Shown piece after piece: positions 1 through 5,954 of a stretch of DNA of 21,081 bases. The DNA lies in the IMG/VR virus record IMGVR_UViG_3300006057_000006, positions 1 through 21,081 of that record; one strand, given 5' to 3'. Position numbers and translations under genes: made by a program. Every line of letters starts with the position of its first letter. Position 1 is the first letter of the stretch. A model generated the notes under the pieces. The model was given only the letters and a program-made list of their open reading frames with translations, did not search any database and had not been told where the DNA came from. This DNA is from a virus.

Positions 1-1392
1 AGCCCAAGTATCGCCAATCGAACCGCCCGCAGTGGCAGTAAGACCGGGGCTGCCTTGCTCGATCGCCACCCCTGCGGTTTGGTTCCAAATTCTCCCCCCA
101 AACCCCAAACATCCGCACCCTTGCCAATTGTAGGAAATGATGTAAGTTCCGGCTGGTAATGTGAATCTACTAGCCGAGACAATAGCCAGAAAATTATCAT
201 CATTACTGGCTACTGTAAAAGGCATGGCAACCCATACATCAGCAGTGGGGTAGTTGCCTGCATTTGTACCCGCAGGCTGCTTAAATTCAAGATTAGCCAC
301 CTGTGGGATAAATGCACCAAGTGCGGGCGTATCTTGGAATTGAATATTGTTACCCGGCGTACTGGCAATCACTTTATTTGCTGGAAATGGTGCGGTTGTA
401 GCCAGCGCTGCAATTTCAGTTAAATTTGCGTTTTTCCGCTGCACATTTACATCCAATTGCCTTGCGTTTGAGGCTGTTGTAACTGTTGCCGTCTGCGCTT
501 CTAAATCGTTAGTTTTTGTAACCAGCGCATTGATTGAAGGAGTTAGATTATTTAGCCTAGTTAGTAATAGTTGGTTGGAGTTTGTCAGCGTAGTTAGCCC
601 TGCATTGATAGCTGTTAGCTGTGGCGTGATGCTCCCACCGCCCAAACTGGCTAGCTGTTGGTTAAGTAAGGCTGTGCGTTGGATTAAAATTTGGTTAGCA
701 TTATCTTCTAATTTCAGCCTATTAATTAGCGCTTGCAACTGCGGGTTAAACGAACCGAGCGCGTCGTTGTTATTCGAGTTTAGGAGTTCGGGTACGGGTG
801 TTAGTTCGGCTATTGGTGCTAGCGCCGTGGTTGCATCTAACCAGGGAATCGGTGCATCTTCTACACCGGGCAATCCCTCTAGAATTGTACTGCCATCTAG
901 CAGCCTCGATCCATCTAATAAAATTGCATTAATATATCGAATTGATATCAACTTCCTACTAGGAGGTTTCAGCATATTTATAATAGCTTCCACCTCTGAA
1001 TAGCGAAAGGGCTGCTGCATTAATACCTCAAATTCTCCCCACTTTTTTATCGTGTCAATTGTGGGGTTTTCGCTGAATGTTGTGCCTGGGTAGCCAAAGA
1101 TTTCTAAAGTGCGCTTGATTGAATACGGACTACCTGATATCAGCGCAATTTGACTGGCTTCTGCTAGTAATTGGCGCTGAGATGCGATCGGCAATCTGGC
1201 CGCCTGACCTGCAATCTGACCCAGCCCAAATTGAGCCAATTTGTAAGGGATGAGTGACGGGGGGATGGTGGCGGTGTCCAACTGATCGGCTTCGCAGCAC
1301 ATCCAGTACAGAATTTTCACAAAATGCTCACCGCGTGTATCTCTGATTGAGGCGGGTAGGAGATTCAGGGCGTTGGTGAGGGTGATGGGCAT
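1..1392 (-). CDS. gpI-like baseplate protein fused to a tail-fibre region (partial, runs off left edge)
   Basis: Reading the minus strand from the ATG at 1392 gives 464 codons without a stop up to base 1, so the C-terminus is missing. Residues 1-140 resemble phage tail protein I (P2 gpI-like): a DTRGEHF stretch near the N-terminus, PYKLAQFGLGQIAGQ in the middle, then RQLLAEASQIALISG and TLEIFGYPG. This family joins the baseplate rim to the fibres. From about residue 200 the protein changes to an N/Q/L/T-rich, probably coiled-coil trimeric stalk. From about 370 it becomes beta-rich, with FTLPAGTYIISY and a nearby IWNQTAG, as in C1q/TNF-like trimeric heads of phage fibres. P2 gpI is about 176 residues, so this looks like gpI joined to a receptor-binding fibre. 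It follows the gpJ-like gene on the same strand, as in P2, but a plus-strand regulator lies between them. The gpI call is good; the fibre call rests on composition. Confidence 0.7.
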   Translation of the reverse strand, partial: MPITLTNALNLLPASIRDTRGEHFVKILYWMCCEADQLDTATIPPSLIPYKLAQFGLGQIAGQAARLPIASQRQLLAEASQIALISGSPYSIKRTLEIFGYPGTTFSENPTIDTIKKWGEFEVLMQQPFRYSEVEAIINMLKPPSRKLISIRYINAILLDGSRLLDGSTILEGLPGVEDAPIPWLDATTALAPIAELTPVPELLNSNNNDALGSFNPQLQALINRLKLEDNANQILIQRTALLNQQLASLGGGSITPQLTAINAGLTTLTNSNQLLLTRLNNLTPSINALVTKTNDLEAQTATVTTASNARQLDVNVQRKNANLTEIAALATTAPFPANKVIASTPGNNIQFQDTPALGAFIPQVANLEFKQPAGTNAGNYPTADVWVAMPFTVASNDDNFLAIVSASRFTLPAGTYIISYNWQGCGCLGFGGRIWNQTAGVAIEQGSPGLTATAGGSIGDTWA

Positions 1393-1398
1393 GGCTTA

Positions 1399-1419
1399 GT
1401 TGACAGTTGACGGTTGCAC
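1399..1419. repeat. Heptamer tandem repeat (GTTGACA type), three copies
   Basis: Three successive 7-base units, GTTGACA, GTTGACG and GTTGCAC, lie between the divergent gpI-like and Rha-like genes. Short tandem heptamers of this type are common in filamentous cyanobacteria. Two of the units supply TTGACA/TTGACG words that could act as alternative -35 boxes for the Rha-like gene. Confidence 0.6.
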
Positions 1420-1436
1420 CCATGATACAATATAGA
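1407..1436 (+). promoter_or_regulatory. Putative sigma70-type promoter of the Rha-like gene
   Basis: TTGACG (1407-1412) is followed after 18 bases by TATAGA (1431-1436). TACAAT at 1426-1431 is a second possible -10 box, 20 bases after the TTGACA at 1400-1405. Either choice puts the transcript start around 1440, leaving a leader of about 60 nt before the ATG at 1499. Confidence 0.5.
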
Positions 1437-1440
1437 AATA

Positions 1441-1498
1441 GCCACAGCGGTATTCGACTACCCTGCGGCTTGGTTAACCTAGTGTAAGTAGGATCAAC
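1441..1498 (+). promoter_or_regulatory. Structured 5' leader of the Rha-like gene
   Basis: GCCACAG (1441-1447) pairs with CTGCGGC (1463-1469) with one mismatch. Then come GGTTAACC (1472-1479) and a CCTA (1478-1481) / TAGG (1489-1492) inverted repeat whose AGG is the only Shine-Dalgarno candidate. The layout GC hairpin, GCGGC, GGTYAACCTA, AGG, TCAAC, ATG recurs in front of the minus-strand regulator that starts at 17658, and the AACCTA...TAGG part recurs before the regulator at 4614. Confidence 0.45.
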
Positions 1499-2197
1499 AT
1501 GAATATTTTAGCAGATTTGCGTTACGTACAGGCAGACACGGACATAGCTTATGTCGATAGTCGGGTCTACTGTGCAGAAATTATTGAGGTAGATCATCAC
1601 GACTGGATGAACAACGTCCTCAAAAAGTATTTAGCCATCATAGAGCAACATTTTGGAATAGTGCGTTTTAAAAACGCACTATCTGGAAAACGCGGGATGC
1701 CGGAAGTTTACGCATTGTTGACGGAAGATCAATCCAGTTTTTCTTTAACACTTTCGCGCAACACTGCAAAAACGATGCAGCGGAAAGCAGAGTTAATTGC
1801 AGAGTTTGCAGCAGCTAAAGCCTACCGTCGCACCCAACTCGAAGCGCAACTAGCAGCGCCCGCCTACACCGCCCCAACGTTCGACTACCCGGTTAGCCAA
1901 CTTCGAGCGATCGCCAACTATTGCACTTTCAGCTACACCAAAGCAGCCATCCGTCGCGACTACGTTGAGGGCCTGCACTACGTGATGGTTGGTTCCGAGA
2001 TGATGCTCAGCGAGATTTGCTTTGGACTGGCAGTGAATGCTAGCCGATCGCGCAAGGGTGTCGATCTGGAAAATTGCCCAGATATCCAAATTTCGATCCG
2101 AGATGCGATCGCGCACCACAACGCGAAAGCCGCAAACAAACAGAACGCGCGGTTAACCAGGCAATGCCCTGGACAATTGAGTTTGGCACTTGGTTAA
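1499..2197 (+). CDS. Rha-family-like phage regulatory protein (antirepressor-like)
   Basis: The protein has 232 residues. Roughly residues 30-105 fit the phage Rha domain: a DHHDWMNNVLKKYL helix at the place of the usual H-(K/D)-N/W-V-L motif, a GMPEVYALLTEDQ strand pair, then SLTLSRNTAKTMQRKAELI, the family's closing helix that normally reads like TGKKA..FK..YI.AF. A linker rich in A, P and T leads to a second region (about 135-205) that I do not recognise. Rha proteins are regulators and toxic or antirepressor-like factors of temperate phages and act as DNA-binding or decoy proteins; the role here is inferred. The gene has its own promoter and leader and interrupts the minus-strand gpJ-gpI pair, so it behaves like a moron. 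A small gene follows after a hairpin. Confidence 0.6.
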   Translation: MNILADLRYVQADTDIAYVDSRVYCAEIIEVDHHDWMNNVLKKYLAIIEQHFGIVRFKNALSGKRGMPEVYALLTEDQSSFSLTLSRNTAKTMQRKAELIAEFAAAKAYRRTQLEAQLAAPAYTAPTFDYPVSQLRAIANYCTFSYTKAAIRRDYVEGLHYVMVGSEMMLSEICFGLAVNASRSRKGVDLENCPDIQISIRDAIAHHNAKAANKQNARLTRQCPGQLSLALG

Positions 2198-2203
2198 AAG
2201 TTT

Positions 2204-2235
2204 AAGCCTTATCCTGTTGATATGGGATAAGGCTT
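2204..2235 (+). terminator. Strong hairpin between the Rha-like gene and the 60-residue gene
   Basis: AAGCCTTATCC (2204-2214) pairs perfectly with GGATAAGGCTT (2225-2235) across a 10-base loop. No T-run follows on the plus strand, so it may attenuate, protect a 3' end, or be a processing hairpin rather than a full terminator. Confidence 0.5.
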
Positions 2236-2275
2236 GTAGTAGGATAAAAGAAACAACCACCAAAGGAACAAAATC

Positions 2276-2458
2276 ATGACCAAGTATGTAGCCATCGTAA
2301 ATAAAGCAGGTGCAAAAGAAGTAATTGTTGCTGCTGAATCTGCCAAAGAAGCCACGGAAAAAGTAGCAAAAGCTTGGGGGCGGGACGCAATTCTGGGTAA
2401 GCCGGAACTGCCTCGACCGGGACAAATTGAATCGATTTTAGAAAACGATCAATACTAA
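2276..2458 (+). CDS. Small protein of unknown function (60 residues)
   Basis: The start is well supported: AAAGGA (2262-2267) lies 8 bases before the ATG, one of the clearest ribosome binding sites in the window. The product is charged and alanine-rich: a short beta start (TKYVAIVNKAG), a helix rich in A, E and K (residues 17-33), then a PELPRPGQIESILEN tail. No signal peptide, membrane segment or known motif is visible. It follows the Rha-like gene after a hairpin and ends in a 4-base convergent overlap with the gpJ-like gene; its likely terminator (2477-2518) lies inside that gene. It may form a two-gene unit with the Rha-like regulator. I do not recognise it. Confidence 0.6.
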   Translation: MTKYVAIVNKAGAKEVIVAAESAKEATEKVAKAWGRDAILGKPELPRPGQIESILENDQY

Positions 2459-3135
2459 AGCCGTCCCGCAACCGACAATACCGTCGCAGAGCAAAACCCA
2501 TAACTCTGCGGCGGTATTATTATGTTGGTCGTTGGTAGTGTCACCAACACGTCCCTAATTTCAGAAAAATTCCTGAGTAAATCGATAATATCACTCCTTA
2601 CAATGTCCGCCCCTAATGTGTTCTGCTTGCCGTCTGTATACGTTTTTAAAGCTGCTGTTGCCAATGCAATAGTAGTTTGTTCGCTAGCAGTAATAGACAG
2701 TGTTAATTGAGCATTTATTTGATAGTTTTGCGCGGTTGCTGGTTGCACGGTTATTGTGTCGCAAACCATGCGGTTGCTGTCAGCTTGCATGGTGCTTTGT
2801 ACTAGCGCTAACAACTCTGTAGAAGGCTGCCCAAACTTGGCTAGCAGATGAATTGTGAGATTGTTGCCGCTGGGGTTGGTGATGCCGGCATCTACAATGT
2901 CTGCTGATATCAGCAGCACGCGGTCGCGGTAAGCTTGTGCGCTGCCGCCGATTGTGCCGGGTTTGGCGGTAGTTGCGATCGCCTTTCTGGCATTCAGGAA
3001 GAAGCCGACTAAGTAAGTCAGCACCTTGAGGTACAAGCGCTCTAACTGGCTAGGCAAACTGGGTTTGTCTGTGAGGTATTCCCAGATTGCAATAGTTTCG
3101 TTTTCTAGTTTTTGTAAATCTTGTTGTAGTGTCAT
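2455..3135 (-). CDS. Baseplate J-like protein (gpJ), N-terminally short
   Basis: With the ATG at 3135 the product has 226 residues; I prefer this to the ATG at 3171 because it forms a TAATG stop-start overlap with the upstream gene. The C-terminal two thirds follow the gpJ pattern: GGSAQAYRDRVLLISADIVDA (P2: ...TDAWIYRAL...ADVKDV), TIHLLAKFG in place of the VTVL strand, RMVCDTITVQPATAQNYQI (P2: RPLTDRVTVQAA), then LGADIVRSDIIDLL and a final strand pair. gpJ forms the baseplate wedge and contacts gpI. P2 gpJ has about 300 residues; here the N-terminal part is reduced to helices with LERLYLKVLTYLVGFFLNARKA. The gpJ-gpI order on the minus strand is conserved but split by two plus-strand genes. 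The last bases overlap a plus-strand gene and a plus-strand terminator hairpin. Confidence 0.72.
   Translation of the reverse strand: MTLQQDLQKLENETIAIWEYLTDKPSLPSQLERLYLKVLTYLVGFFLNARKAIATTAKPGTIGGSAQAYRDRVLLISADIVDAGITNPSGNNLTIHLLAKFGQPSTELLALVQSTMQADSNRMVCDTITVQPATAQNYQINAQLTLSITASEQTTIALATAALKTYTDGKQNTLGADIVRSDIIDLLRNFSEIRDVLVTLPTTNIIIPPQSYGFCSATVLSVAGRL
2477..2518 (+). terminator. Terminator-like hairpin for the 60-residue gene, inside the gpJ-like coding end
   Basis: AATACCGTCGCAGAG (2477-2491) pairs with CTCTGCGGCGGTATT (2504-2518). The single non-Watson-Crick position is G-U in plus-strand RNA but A-C in minus-strand RNA, so it favours the plus transcript. ATTATG follows, a weak U-rich tail. 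Confidence 0.55.
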
Positions 3136-3557
3136 TATTTTTTTAGTTTTTGGTTTTGAAGTTTCAGCCATTCATCCAATTTAGCCCCGCTATACATTTG
3201 GCTAAACTTTTTATCTACCGCTCTGTGCCAAGCATCATGTGCAGCTTGATCTGGCGGTTTTAGTATGTGTACTTCCTCATCTTGAAATGGGTTAATTTCC
3301 AATCGCATAATGATGTCTTTATAGTCTGCACTGAATATAAAAGCCTGATTAATACATTGTTGTTTGGCTTCCTCTGAGCCTAGCAGATTCCACACGCAGA
3401 GCGCACACCAGCGCTTTTCCCAGTCGGAATTAGCCAAGCGCGGCACTTCGATCTGAATCTCCCCAATCAACTCCTCATGCTCACCTGTCGCATCATCTGG
3501 CGGGCGGTGCTTGAGTTCGACTTGGAAGCGTCGCACTGGGATTTTGTCAAGCTTCAT
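3135..3557 (-). CDS. Unknown protein upstream of gpJ (140 residues)
   Basis: The stop codon overlaps the start of the gpJ-like gene (TAATG), so the two are probably translated together. I chose the ATG at 3557, just after a 20-base palindrome; the ATG at 3590 would add 11 residues (MKHPVKYCYFT) but sits at or before the likely transcript start, given a TATAAT on the minus strand at 3601-3596. The protein is hydrophilic: beta-rich in residues 8-45 (RRFQVELKHRP, IGEIQIEVP), then a W-rich helical part (DWEKRWCALCVWNLLG), ending in LDEWLKLQNQKLKK. In P2 this slot holds gpW (gp25-like), but I see no gp25 motif. Position suggests a baseplate or tail accessory role; function unknown. Confidence 0.55.
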   Translation of the reverse strand: MKLDKIPVRRFQVELKHRPPDDATGEHEELIGEIQIEVPRLANSDWEKRWCALCVWNLLGSEEAKQQCINQAFIFSADYKDIIMRLEINPFQDEEVHILKPPDQAAHDAWHRAVDKKFSQMYSGAKLDEWLKLQNQKLKK

Positions 3558-3558
3558 G

Positions 3559-3578
3559 GTAAAATAGCAATATTTTAC
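3559..3578. promoter_or_regulatory. Palindrome between divergent genes (operator or leader hairpin)
   Basis: GTAAAATA, GCAA, TATTTTAC forms a perfect 8-base inverted repeat. It ends 2 bases upstream of the minus-strand ATG at 3557 and lies about 14 bases upstream of the plus-strand ATG at 3592. A TATAAT for the minus strand lies at 3601-3596. The palindrome could be an operator controlling both genes, or a hairpin at the ribosome site of the minus gene. Confidence 0.45.
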
Positions 3579-3591
3579 GGGATGTTTCATT

Positions 3592-4176
3592 ATGGATTAT
3601 AAAGCAGCGTTAGCCAAAATTGCGGATCAAGCGGAAGTCGTCGAGGCTATCATGGCTCACGTCAGTAATTTAAATGCGGAGTCTATGAACCGCCGCCACG
3701 AACTTACTAAATCATTAGAATTAATTGAAGCCTTGAAAAAAATAGCTGGTGAAGAAGCGGACTTAATAAAGTTTGCATCCGAAACCAAGAAAAAAACCGA
3801 AAGCAGCGACGCAATTGTTGCCGATTTACAAACCAAATTAGACGCTGCATTAGTGACAGCAGCAACCGAGCAAAGGCAATACTTGCTCTTGAAAGCAGCG
3901 CAACTTTCTAAGGCTGATGAAAAGGCGTTGCACAAGCTATTAGAAGCTGTACCAACTGATAAAATAGCAGTAGATTCAGAGGTAAAAATTGAGGGCAAAA
4001 CCCTCAAAGATTATGCAGTTGCACAGGGTGAATTCTGGGAAAGGGCGCTATTTCCGACAGCACCAAGCGAAGCTGTACCGACGGGCGGGGCGTTGCCGGA
4101 AACACCCGCTAATCCAACCTCTGTATACCTGAGTAATCAGGCATCAGCACTGGCTAAAACGTTAGGAATAAAGTAA
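3592..4176 (+). CDS. Scaffold-like coiled-coil phage protein
   Basis: The 194-residue product is mostly helical and charged. Residues 5-105 are rich in A, E, K and L with heptad-like spacing, interrupted near 60-75 (FASETKKKTESSDAIVADL). Residues 110-150 (KADEKALHKLLEAVPTDKI, GKTLKDYAVAQGEFWERALF) are more globular, and the C-terminus ends in SNQASALAKTLGIK. Size, acidic coiled-coil character and place upstream of the capsid gene fit a capsid scaffolding (GP20-like) protein, which fills the prohead and is later lost. This is positional inference, not a motif match; another structural coiled-coil protein is possible. Nothing resembling a protease domain is present. It is followed after 4 bases by the next gene, and separated from the capsid genes by a regulatory gene. 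Confidence 0.45.
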   Translation: MDYKAALAKIADQAEVVEAIMAHVSNLNAESMNRRHELTKSLELIEALKKIAGEEADLIKFASETKKKTESSDAIVADLQTKLDAALVTAATEQRQYLLLKAAQLSKADEKALHKLLEAVPTDKIAVDSEVKIEGKTLKDYAVAQGEFWERALFPTAPSEAVPTGGALPETPANPTSVYLSNQASALAKTLGIK

Positions 4177-4180
4177 AACC

Positions 4181-4537
4181 ATGAGCAAAGATCCGCTGTA
4201 CGATCGCATTGAAAAAATAGCCAGCAGAAGGCACATGATCGGCTCTCGTGCTAGTCGCATCTGCACCCGCGAAGCTCTGAGCAATCTGGCTGTCGATGCT
4301 TTTGAACTATTCAGCCGAACCTACGATGACAACTTGCCTTATCCGCAAGAGCTGATTTATTTACTAATAGAAATTAATCGAGCTATTGCTAATAAGAATT
4401 GGGAGCGATTGGAAGAATTGCAGGAGAAGATTGAGGCGAATATTGAATACCTGGAAAGTTGGAGCGCGTCGGTTAGCTTGGTTGAAGTGGTAGCCGAGGG
4501 TGGCGTGACCAAAGTTGGCGGCTCGTATATCGTGTAG
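4181..4537 (+). CDS. Unknown 118-residue protein in the head region
   Basis: It starts 4 bases after the scaffold-like gene and is probably cotranscribed. The N-terminal half is basic (DRIEKIASRRHMIGSRASRI), the middle is helical with aromatic residues (NLAVDAFELFSRTYDD, LIYLLIEINRAIANKNWERL), then an acidic helix (EELQEKIEANIEYLES) and a short beta tail (SLVEVVAEGG). No known motif. Its stop codon abuts the -10 box of the next gene's promoter. A capsid-assembly or head-tail accessory role would fit the context. Confidence 0.5.
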   Translation: MSKDPLYDRIEKIASRRHMIGSRASRICTREALSNLAVDAFELFSRTYDDNLPYPQELIYLLIEINRAIANKNWERLEELQEKIEANIEYLESWSASVSLVEVVAEGGVTKVGGSYIV

Positions 4538-4543
4538 TATAAT
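4515..4543 (+). promoter_or_regulatory. Promoter of the plus-strand P63C-like gene
   Basis: TTGGCG (4515-4520), 17 bases, then a consensus TATAAT (4538-4543) placed immediately after the stop codon of the preceding gene. The transcript should begin near 4550, giving a leader of about 60 nt. Confidence 0.6.
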
Positions 4544-4550
4544 TAAATAC

Positions 4551-4613
4551 GCGATCGCATGGTAGTTCACACCAGTGCGATCGCTAACCAGCAAACCTAC
4601 CTTTTCTAGGCTC
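4551..4613 (+). promoter_or_regulatory. Leader with paired HIP1 octamers and a CCTA/TAGG element
   Basis: Two GCGATCGC octamers (4551-4558 and 4577-4584) can pair with each other across an 18-base loop. AACCTA (4594-4599) and TAGG (4607-4610) then form a small inverted repeat that contains the only AGG near the ATG at 4614. The second part resembles the leaders of the regulators that start at 1499 and 17658. Confidence 0.4.
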
Positions 4614-5300
4614 ATGGCTAAAAATATTGTAGCAAAAGATTTCGTGTTCACTTCCGATCGTACCCATGCAAAACTATCTAATCGTGGGACGGCACGACTA
4701 CTCAAAGTAACGGAAAACTCAATCCGTAAAATATTGAAGAGTGCGCACCTGTTTACTGATTTAGAGCTTCAAGCCATTGAAATAGAAGGGTTTGAGGGTG
4801 CGCACCTGGTTAAACTTGTCAAGCATTTTGCAGTGTCCGCTCAAACCAAATCAGAGACCAAACTTCACTGTTGGGATCTGTTTGAGAAAATGGCGACGAT
4901 GGGCGCTCAACTTTTTATCGACAGCCTTGCCGGAGTCAGCCCCACACAGAAACAGTTGCCGTGTCGCATCCTAGACCAACCAACACCGTGGGAACAGTTG
5001 TATGAGGTTGAATTCTGCGATCGCGTTTTCAAGTGGTTTGGCGCTCAATTCTACTGGGAGTTTGCCTATTGCTTTCTCAACCCACTGGAAATCTGTCGCC
5101 TGAATGAACTAAACCCGCCCAACAAAGGCGATCGCAAATACCGCATCCATCAGTATTTAGAACCCGACACCCGCAAGCGCCTAGAACCGCACGTATTGCA
5201 ACTGATAGCCATCTGTAACGCATCTGAGGACAAGCAGCAGTTCCTCACTGGCTATCAACGCCATTTCAACAAAAATAGCCAGTTGAAACTCAATTTCTAA
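4614..5300 (+). CDS. P63C-like regulatory protein, copy 1
   Basis: The product has 228 residues from the ATG at 4614 (a GTG at 4575 would add 13 residues but falls within the leader). Residues about 20-42 (LSNRGTARLLKVTENSIRKI) look like a helix-turn-helix. The C-terminal half matches the P63C domain pattern: PWEQLYEVEFCDRVFKWFG, ICRLNELNP, KGDRKYRIHQYLEPDTRKRL, HVLQLIAICNAS, then FLTGYQRHFNK. P63C domains occur in phage and plasmid proteins, often with ANT or other antirepressor-type N-termini. Two paralogues lie at 11974-12750 and 16855-17658; this one is the most diverged. It has its own promoter and a strong terminator, sitting as an independent unit between the scaffold-like and capsid genes. 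Role as transcriptional regulator or antirepressor is inferred. Confidence 0.6.
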   Translation: MAKNIVAKDFVFTSDRTHAKLSNRGTARLLKVTENSIRKILKSAHLFTDLELQAIEIEGFEGAHLVKLVKHFAVSAQTKSETKLHCWDLFEKMATMGAQLFIDSLAGVSPTQKQLPCRILDQPTPWEQLYEVEFCDRVFKWFGAQFYWEFAYCFLNPLEICRLNELNPPNKGDRKYRIHQYLEPDTRKRLEPHVLQLIAICNASEDKQQFLTGYQRHFNKNSQLKLNF

Positions 5301-5306
5301 CCCACA

Positions 5307-5319
5307 TTACAATTTGTAA
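5307..5319. promoter_or_regulatory. Short palindrome after the P63C-like gene
   Basis: TTACAA, T, TTGTAA is a perfect dyad with a one-base centre, 16 bases upstream of the -35 box of the capsid operon promoter. An operator is possible; nothing else supports it. Confidence 0.3.
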
Positions 5320-5325
5320 CAATAT

Positions 5326-5351
5326 CCCCGCAGTTTGACGACTGCGGGGTT
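5326..5351 (+). terminator. Intrinsic terminator of P63C-like gene copy 1
   Basis: CCCCGCAG (5326-5333), loop TTTGACGA, CTGCGGGG (5342-5349), followed by TTCTTGTG. The stem is eight perfect GC-rich pairs. Its loop contains the -35 box of the next promoter. Confidence 0.75.
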
Positions 5352-5363
5352 CTTGTGTATGCT
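5335..5363 (+). promoter_or_regulatory. Promoter of the capsid/tail operon, nested in the terminator
   Basis: TTGACG (5335-5340), exactly 17 bases, TATGCT (5358-5363). The -35 box is the terminator loop and the spacer is its 3' arm. Transcription should begin near 5370, at the first hairpin of the structured leader. Confidence 0.6.
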
Positions 5364-5369
5364 AGGGGA

Positions 5370-5483
5370 GTCTGTGCGGGTCAGTGACCGGGACACAGAA
5401 CAAAGCCAGCTAGCGACTGGAATGGCGAGATGCCACAAGGATCGGGCGAGATGCCCAAGTACAACACATAATCCTTTGAGGCT
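5370..5483 (+). promoter_or_regulatory. Structured leader of the capsid operon (four hairpins)
   Basis: Hairpin 1: TCTGTG (5371-5376) with CACAGA (5394-5399), enclosing GGTC-AGT-GACC (5379-5389). Hairpin 2: CCAG (5406-5409) with CTGG (5417-5420). Hairpin 3: TGGC-GAGAT-GCCA (5423-5435). Hairpin 4: GGGC-GAGAT-GCCC (5444-5456). The last two share the loop GAGAT and form an 11-base direct repeat, GGCGAGATGCC, spaced 21 bases. Nothing in this stretch looks coding. It matches no riboswitch class I know; it could bind a protein, a regulatory RNA, or, as DNA, a regulator at two sites on the same helical face. Confidence 0.5.
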
Positions 5484-5954
5484 ATGGCCAAAATCACGGC
5501 GACAACAACGCCGACATTTCTTCCAGACTTTTTAGCGGAACCAATAGGCTCAGGCACGGATCACCTAATCCCTGCGGGCTTGCCTGTCGATGTTGCCAGC
5601 GTGACCGCAGTTGGTGGCATCAAGTCGATCGTCGCCGGCGCGATCGTAAACAGGCTTTGGGCTAACCAGCAAGGTGTAGGTGCTCTGGGTAAATTCAAAT
5701 TGTGGGATGGCACCGGCACACCTGATGCTCTGGAGGAATTCTACATAGTGCCGTTCGCAGTGACTGATTTGGAGGGAGTGCGATCGGATATACCACCACT
5801 GCCGACCGGAGAGGCTGCGTGCAACGCTCTGCGCTGGGGAACTCTGATTTATGAGGATAGGTTGCCAGCCTACTATCAGGCGCTGTCGGCGGCGCTTAAG
5901 GGTACGATCCGAGGCAAATATCAGATGATTGTGGCTAGGAAGGTGGCACTATGA
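5484..5954 (+). CDS. Head decoration-like protein
   Basis: First gene of the capsid operon, 156 residues, ending in an ATGA overlap with the capsid gene. The sequence is beta-rich and neutral: DHLIPAGLPVDVASVTAVGG, IVAGAIVNRLW, FKLWDGTGTPDALEEFYIVPFAVTDLE, and a C-terminal helix before IVARKVAL. Small beta-rich decoration proteins (lambda gpD type) are regularly encoded directly before a gpE-type major capsid protein, and the LPAG...-to-strand start is compatible. The call rests mainly on position and size. The N-terminus is T/A/P-rich and probably flexible. Confidence 0.45.
   Translation: MAKITATTTPTFLPDFLAEPIGSGTDHLIPAGLPVDVASVTAVGGIKSIVAGAIVNRLWANQQGVGALGKFKLWDGTGTPDALEEFYIVPFAVTDLEGVRSDIPPLPTGEAACNALRWGTLIYEDRLPAYYQALSAALKGTIRGKYQMIVARKVAL

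Noticed and set aside
347-1003. Open plus-strand frame of 218 codons
   Set aside because: It lies opposite the gpI-fibre gene, which is open over the whole stretch and shows recognisable motifs; the plus frame is low-complexity with no motif.
1476-1500. Glutamine (glnA/Downstream-peptide type) riboswitch before the Rha-like gene
   Set aside because: AAGTAGG resembles part of that motif, but the other conserved words (such as CGTTCA and GGACGGAAG) are absent.
4575-4613. GTG start for P63C-like copy 1
   Set aside because: The extra codons lie in the leader inverted repeat and give a sequence unlike the other copies; ATG at 4614 follows an AGG.
5335-5535. Short plus-strand frame across the capsid leader
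   Set aside because: It would start from a TTG inside the terminator and overlap the decoration-like gene; the region is explained by promoter and hairpins.
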